This document shows, one piece after another, positions 1 to 5,917 of a DNA stretch of 8,081 nt. The notes under the pieces are model-generated. The model had not been told where the DNA came from and did not search any database. It was given only the letters and a program-made list of their open reading frames with translations. Location: contig JAKSRN010000079.1 in the NCBI GenBank assembly GCA_024403585.1, forward strand, positions 1 to 8,081, read 5' to 3'. The position numbers were made by a program, and so were the translations under genes. This DNA is from Lachnospiraceae bacterium. Lineage in GTDB: Bacteria; Bacillota; Clostridia; Lachnospirales; Lachnospiraceae. Position 1 is the first letter of the stretch. Every line of letters begins with the position of its first letter.

Positions 1-601
1 GCCTGTAGGCATCCCGCATGCGGAAGATCAGGTTGTTCACGGCCGTTTCGATACCAGTCAGATCCTCATCTCCAAAAGAAAGCTTCATCTGTGCCTCGCC
101 CGGCTCAAGATGTGCTATAGCCTCTTCGATACGCTGATACTGATCACCTGAGATCATGCTTCTACTAATCTCATCCGCTTTCAGGGCGATCTCATTGATC
201 GGTGCCAGTGCCCTTCGAATCTGCCTGTCCTCTCTATAGTAAGCCAGAATCATCCCCAGCAACTGCAGAATCAGGAATGCCAACACAATGCCACTGATCA
301 CCAGCATCGGATAAAATGCATCTGTTTTTAAAAGCACCGTTCCGTCGGATTCTAGAATCCGATATGTCATATGTCTCAAACCCCGAACGCCAAACAGGGC
401 CCGTTTTACTCCTTTTCGAAGAATCAACCCGCCCAATGCCGCATATTCTGTTGTTACTGCCCACCCTGCACTAAGGAGCAGGAAGAGAACCAGATCAAAA
501 CCCAGATTCATACCCAGTTTTTTCCTGATCCACTGCCAGTGTATCTTGCGTACAATGGATGTCATCCTGGCAGAGTTTGCAGCTCTGTTTTTCTTTTCCA
601 T
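1..601 (-). CDS. Sensor histidine kinase, N-terminal part only (runs off left edge)
   Basis: The first 200 residues of a membrane sensor kinase are visible. There is a basic cytoplasmic N-terminus (about 1-30), a first membrane segment (about 33-50), a short external loop of about 45 residues, a second membrane segment (about 97-121) and a HAMP-like stretch starting with REDRQIRRALAPINEIA (about 123-139). The window ends before the phospho-acceptor His and ATPase domains, so kinase identity rests on this layout and on the response regulator encoded 105 nt upstream. The start at 601 is favoured because AAGG lies 8 nt upstream and an in-frame TAA (605-607) blocks a longer version. The small external loop suggests sensing within or near the membrane rather than by a large ligand-binding domain. 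It is probably the last gene of the DUF4342-regulator-kinase operon. The ligand cannot be inferred. Confidence 0.82.
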   Translation of the reverse strand, partial: MEKKNRAANSARMTSIVRKIHWQWIRKKLGMNLGFDLVLFLLLSAGWAVTTEYAALGGLILRKGVKRALFGVRGLRHMTYRILESDGTVLLKTDAFYPMLVISGIVLAFLILQLLGMILAYYREDRQIRRALAPINEIALKADEISRSMISGDQYQRIEEAIAHLEPGEAQMKLSFGDEDLTGIETAVNNLIFRMRDAYR

Positions 602-706
602 ACTTTATACCTTTTTATACAAGTTGAAATTCCTGCGGAGACTTATCGTGCTTTTTTTAGCGGTACATCTTACCAAATCGCTACTCATCCTCGCAAAGCC
701 TTGATT

Positions 707-1420
707 TCAATCGCTTTCTGATTTGATCACATAACCCACACCACGGACAGTCCGGATCATCTTTACACCGAATACTTCATCAATCTTGGTTCTCAGAAAG
801 CGGATATAGACATCCACCACATTGGTCTCTCCTACATAGTCATATCCACAGACCTTTTCCAGCAGGGTGTCACGACTGAGAACGATATCCTTGTTCTCCA
901 GTAAAACCTGAAGCATCCTGAATTCCCGGTTTGTCAGTGTGATCTCATGCCCTGCATAGTGTACAGCGTGTCTTTTTTCAGAAAGAGTCAGTTCACCCCA
1001 GGTCAGAAGTCCTTCCTCAGCCGGTTTTTCCTCCTTCATGCGGTTTCCTGCAACACGCATATACAGTTTCAGGACTACACGGATCCTTGCCAGCAATTCT
1101 TCAATGGCGAATGGCTTCGTAATGTAATCCACCGCACCGGCATCCAGTCCCGAAACCTTATCCATAACAGAATCTCTTGCGGTGAGAAGAATCACCGGTG
1201 TGTCCTTTTCCCTCTGCAGTCTCCTTAGAACCTCCAGACCATTGAGTCCCGGAAGCATGATATCCAGAAGTATTAAATCAAAACAGCCGGAAAGAGCGGT
1301 CTCAAGACCGCTTCTTCCGTCAAATACTTTTGTTATTTCGTAACCCTCGTGGACAAGCTCCAGCTCCATAAATCTGGCAAGTTTTTCTTCATCCTCAACG
1401 ATCAGTATCTTTGCACCCAT
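707..1420 (-). CDS. OmpR/PhoB-family response regulator transcription factor
   Basis: This is a complete 237-residue DNA-binding response regulator. The receiver domain (about 1-118) has the acidic pair E9/D10 in VEDEE, the phospho-acceptor D53 in LLDIMLPG, the switch T80 in LLTARD and the conserved K102 in TKPF. One deviation is that the usual GADDYI reads GAVDYI, so V97 replaces an acidic residue outside the catalytic set. The C-terminal winged helix (about 140-235) has the typical LTNREFRMLQVLLEN helix and ends in RTVRGVGYVI. Length is normal for the family. It starts 12 bp after the stop of the DUF4342 gene, with GAGGA just upstream of the ATG, so the two genes are almost certainly co-transcribed. 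The partner kinase follows. Phosphorylation should drive dimerisation on direct-repeat sites; candidate sites lie upstream of the operon at 2070-2097. Confidence 0.95.
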   Translation of the reverse strand: MGAKILIVEDEEKLARFMELELVHEGYEITKVFDGRSGLETALSGCFDLILLDIMLPGLNGLEVLRRLQREKDTPVILLTARDSVMDKVSGLDAGAVDYITKPFAIEELLARIRVVLKLYMRVAGNRMKEEKPAEEGLLTWGELTLSEKRHAVHYAGHEITLTNREFRMLQVLLENKDIVLSRDTLLEKVCGYDYVGETNVVDVYIRFLRTKIDEVFGVKMIRTVRGVGYVIKSESD

Positions 1421-1432
1421 AATGTTCCTCTT

Positions 1433-1969
1433 TTATAATTCTTTTTTAATCTTTTCGACAACCTCATCTGCCAGATTTCCGGCTTTGTCCATCATCTCAT
1501 TGGCTTTGTCCAGGTTGTCCTTTCCACTGAAGGAGTAACGGATTCCAAAGACCATTCCGATCAGCATCAGCGGTAACAGGATCTTCCAGAAACAGAGAAG
1601 AGCAATCACCAGTACGAATGCCGGCATCTTAATAATTTCATCCCCTCTTCTGCTTACATGGAAGGAGTTATCACGCAGCTTCTGCCAGATTCTTCTTCCG
1701 CCTTCACGGATATCATCCATCATTCTGCGACGGTTATTTCTTCTGTTATTCTGGTCATCTACAATAGTACGAACAGAAGGGGTCTGCTCCTCCTCTACAG
1801 GGCCTGTTGTGTAGGTCTCATTCTCCGGAGCCGGTGTTTTTCCAAGCATCTCCAGATACACCATTGCGTCCAGAACATCCCATTCACAAGCTTCCAGTGC
1901 TCTTCTTGCCTCGTCCTCAGTAACATTTGCTCTTGCGCTTAATTTTGCAACCATAACATTTTTATCCAT
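1433..1969 (-). CDS. UBA-like/DUF4342 membrane protein, first gene of the two-component operon
   Basis: This 178-residue protein has a UBA/EF-Ts-N-like three-helix domain at the N-terminus (about 6-42, with VTEDEARRALEACEWDVLDA). A polar, Arg/Asn-rich linker (about 45-90) follows. Next is a DUF4342-like region (about 91-143) in which RRIWQKLRDNSFHVSRRGDE leads into a long hydrophobic stretch (about 115-143) able to cross the membrane once or as a hairpin. The tail (about 150-178) is a charged amphipathic helix. A strong AAGGAG site lies upstream of the ATG. The family has no established biochemical role. Placement 12 bp upstream of the response regulator suggests it modulates or reports to the sensor kinase, or is a regulated membrane stress protein; both are inferences. 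The UBA-like fold might bind a partner protein or peptide, since bacteria lack ubiquitin. Confidence 0.85.
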   Translation of the reverse strand: MDKNVMVAKLSARANVTEDEARRALEACEWDVLDAMVYLEMLGKTPAPENETYTTGPVEEEQTPSVRTIVDDQNNRRNNRRRMMDDIREGGRRIWQKLRDNSFHVSRRGDEIIKMPAFVLVIALLCFWKILLPLMLIGMVFGIRYSFSGKDNLDKANEMMDKAGNLADEVVEKIKKEL

Positions 1970-2042
1970 GACGTATTCTCCTTATTAAGTATTTTACTTT
2001 ATTGTTCTGGCTTTGTCATCGCCTGTGTTCCTTACAAGTAGA

Positions 2043-2097
2043 ATAATAGCAATGGAAAATAAAAAGGTACTTTAAGGAAAATTAAAAACAGATTAAA
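2043..2097 (-). promoter_or_regulatory. Candidate response-regulator boxes and -10 element for the DUF4342-regulator-kinase operon
   Basis: On the plus strand ATTAAA occurs at 2081-2086 and 2092-2097, with a degenerate third copy CTTTAA at 2070-2075, so the three are exactly 11 bp apart. On the minus strand they read TTTAAT, TTTAAT and TTAAAG. A TATTAT -10-like box lies downstream at 2043-2048, and no good -35 is present at the expected place (AGTACC). Direct repeats of about 11 bp abutting a poor -35 are the known layout for activation by OmpR-family regulators, so positive autoregulation is a reasonable inference. The region is AT-rich and overlaps the T-tract of the ABC-F terminator, so part of the pattern may be chance. 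Confidence 0.35.
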
Positions 2098-2129
2098 AAA
2101 AGAGACCTATGCATTAACATAAGTCTCTT
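2095..2129 (-). terminator. Intrinsic terminator of the ABC-F gene
   Basis: Reading the minus strand, AAGAGAC plus TTATG (2129-2118) pairs with CATAG plus GTCTCTT (2111-2100), giving a 12-bp stem with one G-U pair and a 6-nt loop. A run of T residues follows (2100-2095). It begins 14 nt after the ABC-F stop codon and separates that gene from the downstream two-component operon. Confidence 0.9.
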
Positions 2130-2142
2130 GCCTCTTCATCTA

Positions 2143-3693
2143 TCAAATTTTTGTGGACCACTCCTGGCAGTTCCAAACCTTTGTCACTACATCCATGTAG
2201 AACTCCGGCTCATGGCAGATCAGCAGAATAGTTCCTTTATACTCTTTCAGCGCTCTCTTCAATTCTTCCTTCGCATCCACATCCAGGTGGTTGGTCGGCT
2301 CATCCAGAAGCAGGATATTTGTCTCTGTGTTAATAATCTTACAGAGACGGACCTTTGCCTGCTCTCCTCCAGAGAGAACGCGTACCTGAGATTCAATATG
2401 CTGAGTAGTTAATCCACACTTTGCAAGGGCAGAACGCACCTCATACTGGGTCCAGGATGGGAAGATACTCCAGATTTCCTCGATACAGGTAGTACGATTA
2501 TTCTGATCAGACTCCTGCTCGAAATATCCGATCTGCTGGTAGTCACCACGCTCCACCTTTCCGTCGAATGGTTCAATCAGGCCAAGGATACTCTTCAGAA
2601 GCGTAGTTTTACCAATACCGTTGGCACCAACCAGAGCGATTTTCTCGCCACGTTCCATAGAAATGTTCAGCGGGCGGGACAGTGGCTCATCATAACCGAT
2701 CACCAGATCTTTTGTCTCGAAGATCATCTTGCCGGAAGTTCTTCCAACCTTGAAGTTGAACTCTGGTTTTGGTTTCTCCCTTGCCAGCTCGATCACATCC
2801 ATCTTATCCAGCTTCTTCTGACGGGACATAGCCATGTTTCTTGTGGCAACACGAGCCTTGTTTCTGGCAACGAAGTCCTTCAGCTCGGCAATTTCCTGCT
2901 GCTGTTTATTGTAAGCAGCCTCCAGCTGAGATTTTCTCATGGCATATACTTCCTGGAAGTGGTCATAGTCACCAGGATAGCGATCCAGAGCTTTGTTCTC
3001 CATATGATAGATCAGGTTGACAACGCTGTTCAGGAATGGAATATCATGGGAAATCAGAATAAATGCATTCTCATAATCATTCAGATAACGTTTGAGCCAC
3101 TCGATATGATTTTCATCCAGATAGTTGGTCGGCTCGTCAAGGAGCAGAATATCTGGTTTGGAAAGCAGCAGCTTTGCCATCAGGACTTTGGTTCTCTGAC
3201 CACCGGACAGCTCAGAAACATCGTGCTCCAGACCGATATCCTTCAGTCCCAGCGCACCTGCAACTTCTTCCACCTTCGCATCAATCATATAGAAATCATG
3301 GTGGTCCAGAAGATCCTGCATGGTACCGGTCTCCTCCATCAGACGATTCATCTCATCTTCATCAGCGGTACCCATCTTCTCGTACATCTCATTCATCTCA
3401 GCTTCCATATCAAACAGGAACTGGAATGCTGAATTCAGTACGTCACGAATGGTCCTGCCCTTCTCCAGCACAGTGTGCTGATCCAGATATCCGACACGGA
3501 CACGTTTTGCCCACTCAACAGTTCCTTCATCCGGCATCAGCTTGCCGGTGATAATATTCATAAAAGTAGATTTTCCCTCTCCGTTTGCACCGATGAGACC
3601 AATGTGCTCACCAGGAAGGAGGCGGAAAGAAACATCCTCAAAAATTGCACGATCACCAAAACCGTGGCTTAAGTTTGCAACATTTAAAATCAT
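2143..3693 (-). CDS. ABC-F family ATPase (ribosome-associated, two ATP-binding cassettes)
   Basis: This complete 516-residue protein has two ABC ATPase domains and no membrane segments, which defines the ABC-F class acting on ribosomes. Cassette 1 has Walker A GANGEGKST (35-43), signature LSGGQ (162-166) and Walker B DILLLDEPTN with catalytic E187. Cassette 2 has GANGIGKTT (356-364), LSGGE (440-444) and NILLLDEPTNHLD with catalytic E465. The charged helical linker between them (about 230-320, including ARVATRNMAMSRQKKL) matches the P-site tRNA-interaction motif region. Length and layout fit the shorter YbiT/YkpA-like branch rather than long resistance types, though antibiotic protection cannot be excluded. 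The second switch motif reads LLICHEP, where the first has the more usual ISHD. GAAGGA precedes the ATG. It is monocistronic, with its own terminator at 2095-2129. Confidence 0.93.
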   Translation of the reverse strand: MILNVANLSHGFGDRAIFEDVSFRLLPGEHIGLIGANGEGKSTFMNIITGKLMPDEGTVEWAKRVRVGYLDQHTVLEKGRTIRDVLNSAFQFLFDMEAEMNEMYEKMGTADEDEMNRLMEETGTMQDLLDHHDFYMIDAKVEEVAGALGLKDIGLEHDVSELSGGQRTKVLMAKLLLSKPDILLLDEPTNYLDENHIEWLKRYLNDYENAFILISHDIPFLNSVVNLIYHMENKALDRYPGDYDHFQEVYAMRKSQLEAAYNKQQQEIAELKDFVARNKARVATRNMAMSRQKKLDKMDVIELAREKPKPEFNFKVGRTSGKMIFETKDLVIGYDEPLSRPLNISMERGEKIALVGANGIGKTTLLKSILGLIEPFDGKVERGDYQQIGYFEQESDQNNRTTCIEEIWSIFPSWTQYEVRSALAKCGLTTQHIESQVRVLSGGEQAKVRLCKIINTETNILLLDEPTNHLDVDAKEELKRALKEYKGTILLICHEPEFYMDVVTKVWNCQEWSTKI

Positions 3694-3736
3694 ATAGTTT
3701 TTCCTTCTTTAATAGATACTATGTCAGTTATTTGTG

Positions 3737-3766
3737 ATAGTACCATATCATCATGGGATTCCGCAA
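3737..3766 (-). promoter_or_regulatory. Possible promoter of the ABC-F gene
   Basis: On the minus strand TTGCGG (3766-3761) and TACTAT (3742-3737) are separated by 18 bp and would start a transcript about 40 nt before the ABC-F ATG. The -35 box matches the consensus at only three positions, so this is the best candidate seen, not a firm call. Confidence 0.3.
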
Positions 3767-3796
3767 GTCATAGAAAAAGCCATCAGATTCGACCTG

Positions 3797-3818
3797 ATTG
3801 TATTTCAACAAATACAAT
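3797..3818. promoter_or_regulatory. Perfect 9-bp inverted repeat, candidate operator
   Basis: ATTGTATTT at 3797-3805 and AAATACAAT at 3810-3818 are perfect inverted copies around a 4-bp CAAC centre. The site lies between the plus-strand promoter at 3837-3865 and the ABC-F gene's likely promoter, so a dimeric repressor bound here could affect both divergent units. It has no T-tract and few G-C pairs, so a terminator role is unlikely. No known regulator consensus was recognised. Confidence 0.4.
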
Positions 3819-3836
3819 ATTTTCTATTTGTTATAA

Positions 3837-3865
3837 TTGACTAACCGATTTTTTTGAGCTATGAT
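3837..3865 (+). promoter_or_regulatory. Strong sigma-70 promoter upstream of the structured region and mntP
   Basis: TTGACT (3837-3842) and TATGAT (3860-3865) each match the consensus at five of six positions, with an ideal 17-bp spacer. Transcription would start near 3872, about 380 nt before the mntP start codon. No comparable promoter was found closer to mntP, so this may be the mntP promoter with a long leader, or the promoter of a separate small RNA ending at 4037. Confidence 0.6.
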
Positions 3866-3871
3866 ACAAAT

Positions 3872-4037
3872 CGTTCTGAGGGAGCCAATTAAGCGTACTT
3901 CGGGTGCGTTACAAGTCAACTATTTGATCTGCTCCTGCAATTGCGAACTTCAAGCGAAATAGCGTAAGCTTTTCACTAAGTCGCTATATATAGATTTTCT
4001 TTTTTAGAGCCCGGATAGAAATATCTGGGATTTTTTT
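3872..4037 (+). ncRNA. Predicted structured transcript (leader RNA or small RNA) upstream of mntP
   Basis: The segment from the inferred start of the 3837-3865 promoter to the 4010-4037 terminator-like hairpin has no credible coding frame but several helices. GGAGC (3881-3885) pairs with GCTCC (3931-3935) and encloses a hairpin in which CGTAC (3894-3898) pairs with GTGCG (3904-3908) around TTCGG, and a short TCAA/TTGA hairpin (3916-3927). ATAGCG (3959-3964) pairs with CGCTAT (3982-3987) further on. GCAATTGC (3937-3944) is a self-complementary palindrome. It lacks the conserved elements of yybP-ykoY, T-box and the other common riboswitches I can recall. It could be an attenuating leader for mntP, a free small RNA, or part of a dispersed repeat. 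Boundaries are inferred from promoter and terminator only. Confidence 0.35.
4010..4037 (+). terminator. Terminator-like hairpin with GAAA loop and T-tract
   Basis: CCCGGATA (4010-4017) pairs with TATCTGGG (4022-4029) through 8 bp including one G-U pair, closed by a GAAA tetraloop, then A and seven T (4031-4037). This fits a plus-strand intrinsic terminator. It stands 213 nt before mntP, so it would end a small RNA or attenuate mntP transcription. Confidence 0.65.
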
Positions 4038-4209
4038 ATGTGATATAGATTGGAAAAGCGAGGGAAAAAGGGGGCAGACGCTTTAGCGGATGCAGACTTT
4101 TTTCCGAAGTTTTGACAATCTAACAGATATGAGCATGGAAGGCTATTGCCTGGAATGCGAATATCTGTAGCACGGCGAGAGCGTAAGCAGAGCCGGGCGT
4201 ATATCATAT
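4038..4209 (+). other. Four-way-junction palindromic element (structured RNA or dispersed repeat)
   Basis: The segment folds on paper into a compact cruciform. A closing 10-bp helix joins ATGTGATATA (4038-4047) to TATATCATAT (4200-4209). Arm 1 begins with GATTG/CAATC (4048-4052 and 4116-4120), continues with AAAA/TTTT and GGAAAAAG/CTTTTTTCC, and ends in CGC-TTTA-GCG (4079-4088). Arm 2 (4123-4168) is an 8-bp, 4-bp and 4-bp helix with symmetric GA/GA and GGA/GGA internal loops and a TATT loop. Arm 3 (4170-4198) has CGGC/GCCG, a GAGA/AGA internal loop and a GTAA tetraloop. Junction linkers are only 0, 2, 1 and 1 nt. GA mismatches and GNRA loops favour the plus strand as the functional RNA. The element occupies most of the mntP upstream region. 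It may be a leader domain, a free RNA or a mobile palindromic repeat; only copy-number and covariation data would decide. Confidence 0.5.
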
Positions 4210-4250
4210 TAATCTCGTAAACACATTTTTTATTCTATGAGGTACAATAT

Positions 4251-4841
4251 ATGACTTTAGGTTTTGCACTTATTATCAACAGCATCCTTCTTGGCGTCGG
4301 CCTCGCCATGGATGCATTCTCCGTATCAATGGCCAATGGTCTGAACAACCCGAAGATGAAAGCAAATCAGATGACCGGTATCGCCAGTGTCTATGCCTTC
4401 TTCCAGATTGCCATGCCTCTGATCGGCTGGATCTGTATCCACACCATCGTTGAATATTTCAAGGCTTTTGAGAAGCTGATTCCATGGATCGCACTGATTC
4501 TTCTGGCTTACATCGGCGGTAAGATGCTGCTTGAGGGCATCAGAGGAGAAGAGGATGAGGACGAAGACAAAAGCGTCTTAAGTCTCACTACCCTGATCGT
4601 ACAGGGAATCGCAACCTCCATTGATGCCCTCTCTGTAGGCTTCACAATCGCTGATTACAGTTTCATCCCCGCCCTGGTTGCCTCTCTGATCATCGGTGTT
4701 GTTACCTTCTTTATCTGTATGGGCGGTCTTCAGATTGGAAAGACATTCGGTAACAAACTGGCCGGAAAAGCATCCATCCTTGGCGGTGTGATCCTGATCG
4801 GTATCGGCCTTGAGATCTTTATCAAGGGTATGTTCTTCTGA
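4251..4841 (+). CDS. mntP: Manganese efflux pump MntP
   Basis: This complete 196-residue, six-helix membrane protein has the two-fold repeat typical of MntP/YebN. The first half carries LGVGLAMDAFSVSMANG with D21, and the second half carries GIATSIDALSVGF with D125; these paired membrane aspartates are essential for Mn2+ export in the family. Between the halves is a strongly acidic loop (about 99-107, EEDEDEDKS) that may sample cytoplasmic metal. Length is normal. The ATG at 4251 has GAGG 8 nt upstream; the earlier ATG at 4238 is quickly closed by an in-frame stop. The role is to remove excess manganese from the cytoplasm. It is transcribed alone, divergent from the ABC-F gene, and ends at the bidirectional terminator at 4897-4952. 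Its long upstream region (3837-4250) suggests RNA-level control, but no yybP-ykoY manganese riboswitch motif was found. Confidence 0.93.
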   Translation: MTLGFALIINSILLGVGLAMDAFSVSMANGLNNPKMKANQMTGIASVYAFFQIAMPLIGWICIHTIVEYFKAFEKLIPWIALILLAYIGGKMLLEGIRGEEDEDEDKSVLSLTTLIVQGIATSIDALSVGFTIADYSFIPALVASLIIGVVTFFICMGGLQIGKTFGNKLAGKASILGGVILIGIGLEIFIKGMFF

Positions 4842-4896
4842 TACTCTTGCTCGACTACAAAATTTCACCAAACGATCTAAAAGCCACAAACACAAT

Positions 4897-4952
4897 AAAA
4901 GGATGTATACAGTCCGGATTATCATTCCTTCCGACTGTTTACATCCTTTTTT
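4897..4952. terminator. Bidirectional terminator between convergent mntP and XRE-Uma2 genes
   Basis: AAAAGGATGTA (4897-4907) pairs with TACATCCTTTT (4940-4950); after a T-T mismatch ACAGT (4909-4913) pairs with ACTGT (4934-4938), and CGGA pairs with TCCG beyond a bulged C. The stem is flanked by A-rich sequence on the left and T-rich on the right, so it can end transcription from both sides, which suits the convergent gene pair. Confidence 0.9.
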
Positions 4953-5034
4953 AATTATAATAGTAATCTATGATGATTTTTCAGGTTTGACCGCTTGATG
5001 CAGTACTGTGTTTTTTAATTCTCCCTGATTTCAC

Positions 5035-5856
5035 TTACCTTCTTATTCGATCAAAATCGATTTCCAGCTCTCCGCCATAGATTTCCATAGGAACCTTTCC
5101 CTCCAAAGGATAGATCTTCACAAATTCTTTCATTTCATCACTGTAAACCATGACCTTTTCATTCTGCAGATCAATGATCCAGTACTCTCTAACTCCTGCC
5201 TGTGTATATTTGTTCAGTTTTGTAAGCATATCCTTCTTACGGGTTGACGGTGATGTAATTTCGATTATGAAATCCGGAGCTCCTACAATCCTCTTTTCTG
5301 TACACTTCCTGGGATCACATACGATCATAATATCCGGCTGGAGAATTGTTTTGTCATCTTTTGGATCCGGGATAACATCTAGCGGTGCCACAAACACCTC
5401 ACAATTGCCCCCCTTGCCCAGGATATATGTATGAATCTGGTATCCAATGGACATGATCAGCCTCTGATGCTCAAGACTCGGAGCCGCCATATCATAAAAA
5501 ACACCATCGATCAGCTCAACCCTATGATCATCCGGCAGATTCAGATAATCCTGAATGGTAAAATCTCCCGGACCCTTATCCTTTGGAATCCCATAAACTG
5601 CTGCCTCTTCTCTCACGATTGAATCTGCAGGTGCATGGCGGTACTTATACTCCACATCTCTGACAACCTCTGTCAGCTCTTTTTTTCTCTTTTGCAGAAC
5701 CTTCCACATGGCCATCATGGTCTCGTAACGTGGATGAGCAGAGGCTCCTGACAGAGCCTTGTTAACCGTTCCCAGGGAAACGCCACTCTCATCGGATAGC
5801 TGGGCATTGCTGTATCCTAATTCTTTTTTCAGCTGACGAATCTCTTCAATTGTCAT
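5035..5856 (-). CDS. XRE-type helix-turn-helix fused to a Uma2 family (DUF820) nuclease-like domain
   Basis: This 273-residue protein has two parts. Residues about 1-55 form an XRE-type DNA-binding domain (LGYSNAQLSDESGVSLGTV with the recognition helix near 26-36). Residues about 95-265 form a Uma2/DUF820 domain of the PD-(D/E)XK nuclease superfamily. Likely active-site residues are E114 in VELIDGV, D175 in LQPDIMIV and E199 in DFIIEITSPST, followed by K207/K208; the family signature AGVREYWIID is at 220-229. The biological role of Uma2 proteins is not settled despite the nuclease fold, and activity here is unproven. A strong AGGAGGG site precedes the ATG and a near-consensus promoter lies at 5914-5942, so it is transcribed independently of the GDPD-PHP gene upstream. 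The fused HTH suggests DNA-guided action or self-repression. No toxin-antitoxin or restriction partner is adjacent. Confidence 0.88.
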   Translation of the reverse strand: MTIEEIRQLKKELGYSNAQLSDESGVSLGTVNKALSGASAHPRYETMMAMWKVLQKRKKELTEVVRDVEYKYRHAPADSIVREEAAVYGIPKDKGPGDFTIQDYLNLPDDHRVELIDGVFYDMAAPSLEHQRLIMSIGYQIHTYILGKGGNCEVFVAPLDVIPDPKDDKTILQPDIMIVCDPRKCTEKRIVGAPDFIIEITSPSTRKKDMLTKLNKYTQAGVREYWIIDLQNEKVMVYSDEMKEFVKIYPLEGKVPMEIYGGELEIDFDRIRR

Positions 5857-5891
5857 AAGTCCCTCCTGTTTACCATCCGGTCAGATAATTC

Positions 5892-5917
5892 ACATTACCG
5901 TTTTATTACCATAATGT
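5892..5917 (-). promoter_or_regulatory. Candidate operator repeats at the XRE-Uma2 transcription start
   Basis: On the minus strand GGTAAT occurs twice, 11 bp apart (plus-strand ATTACC at 5905-5910 and 5894-5899), within an inverted repeat ACATTA/TAATGT (arms 5912-5917 and 5892-5897). These lie at and just after the predicted start point near 5907, where a bound XRE protein would block its own transcription. Autorepression is inferred from position only. Confidence 0.35.

Noticed and set aside
605..688. 27-codon minus-strand frame between response regulator and kinase, in frame with the kinase and ending in TAA just before its ATG
   Set aside because: The purine-rich sequence directly abuts its ATG, so there is no usable ribosome-site spacing, and the peptide has no recognisable features. 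The kinase has its own AAGG site.
640..690. Hairpin-like sequence between response regulator and kinase as a possible terminator
   Set aside because: On the transcribed minus strand the weak, bulged stem is followed by A residues rather than T residues, so it would not terminate transcription.
371..721. Plus-strand frame of 116 codons across the kinase gene
   Set aside because: It is antisense to the kinase coding frame, with composition typical of a shadow frame. The kinase frame has membrane segments and a ribosome site.
2959..3551. Plus-strand frames of 157 and 125 codons opposite the ABC-F gene
   Set aside because: They are antisense shadows of a clearly recognisable ABC-F ATPase and have no domains of their own.
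3784..3800. Short ATCAG/CTGAT hairpin on the minus strand before the ABC-F gene, considered as an attenuator
   Set aside because: The stem is only 5 bp with two G-C pairs, and the predicted ABC-F promoter lies downstream of it.
4112..4117. Perfect TTGACA upstream of mntP, possible -35 box
   Set aside because: There is no -10-like sequence 16-18 bp downstream. The bases are instead part of helix pairing in the structured element.
4004..4207. Minus-strand frame of 67 codons antisense to the structured element upstream of mntP
   Set aside because: No ribosome binding site precedes it, and the whole frame is explained by the palindromic structure. Its residues look like the readout of repeat arms, not a protein.
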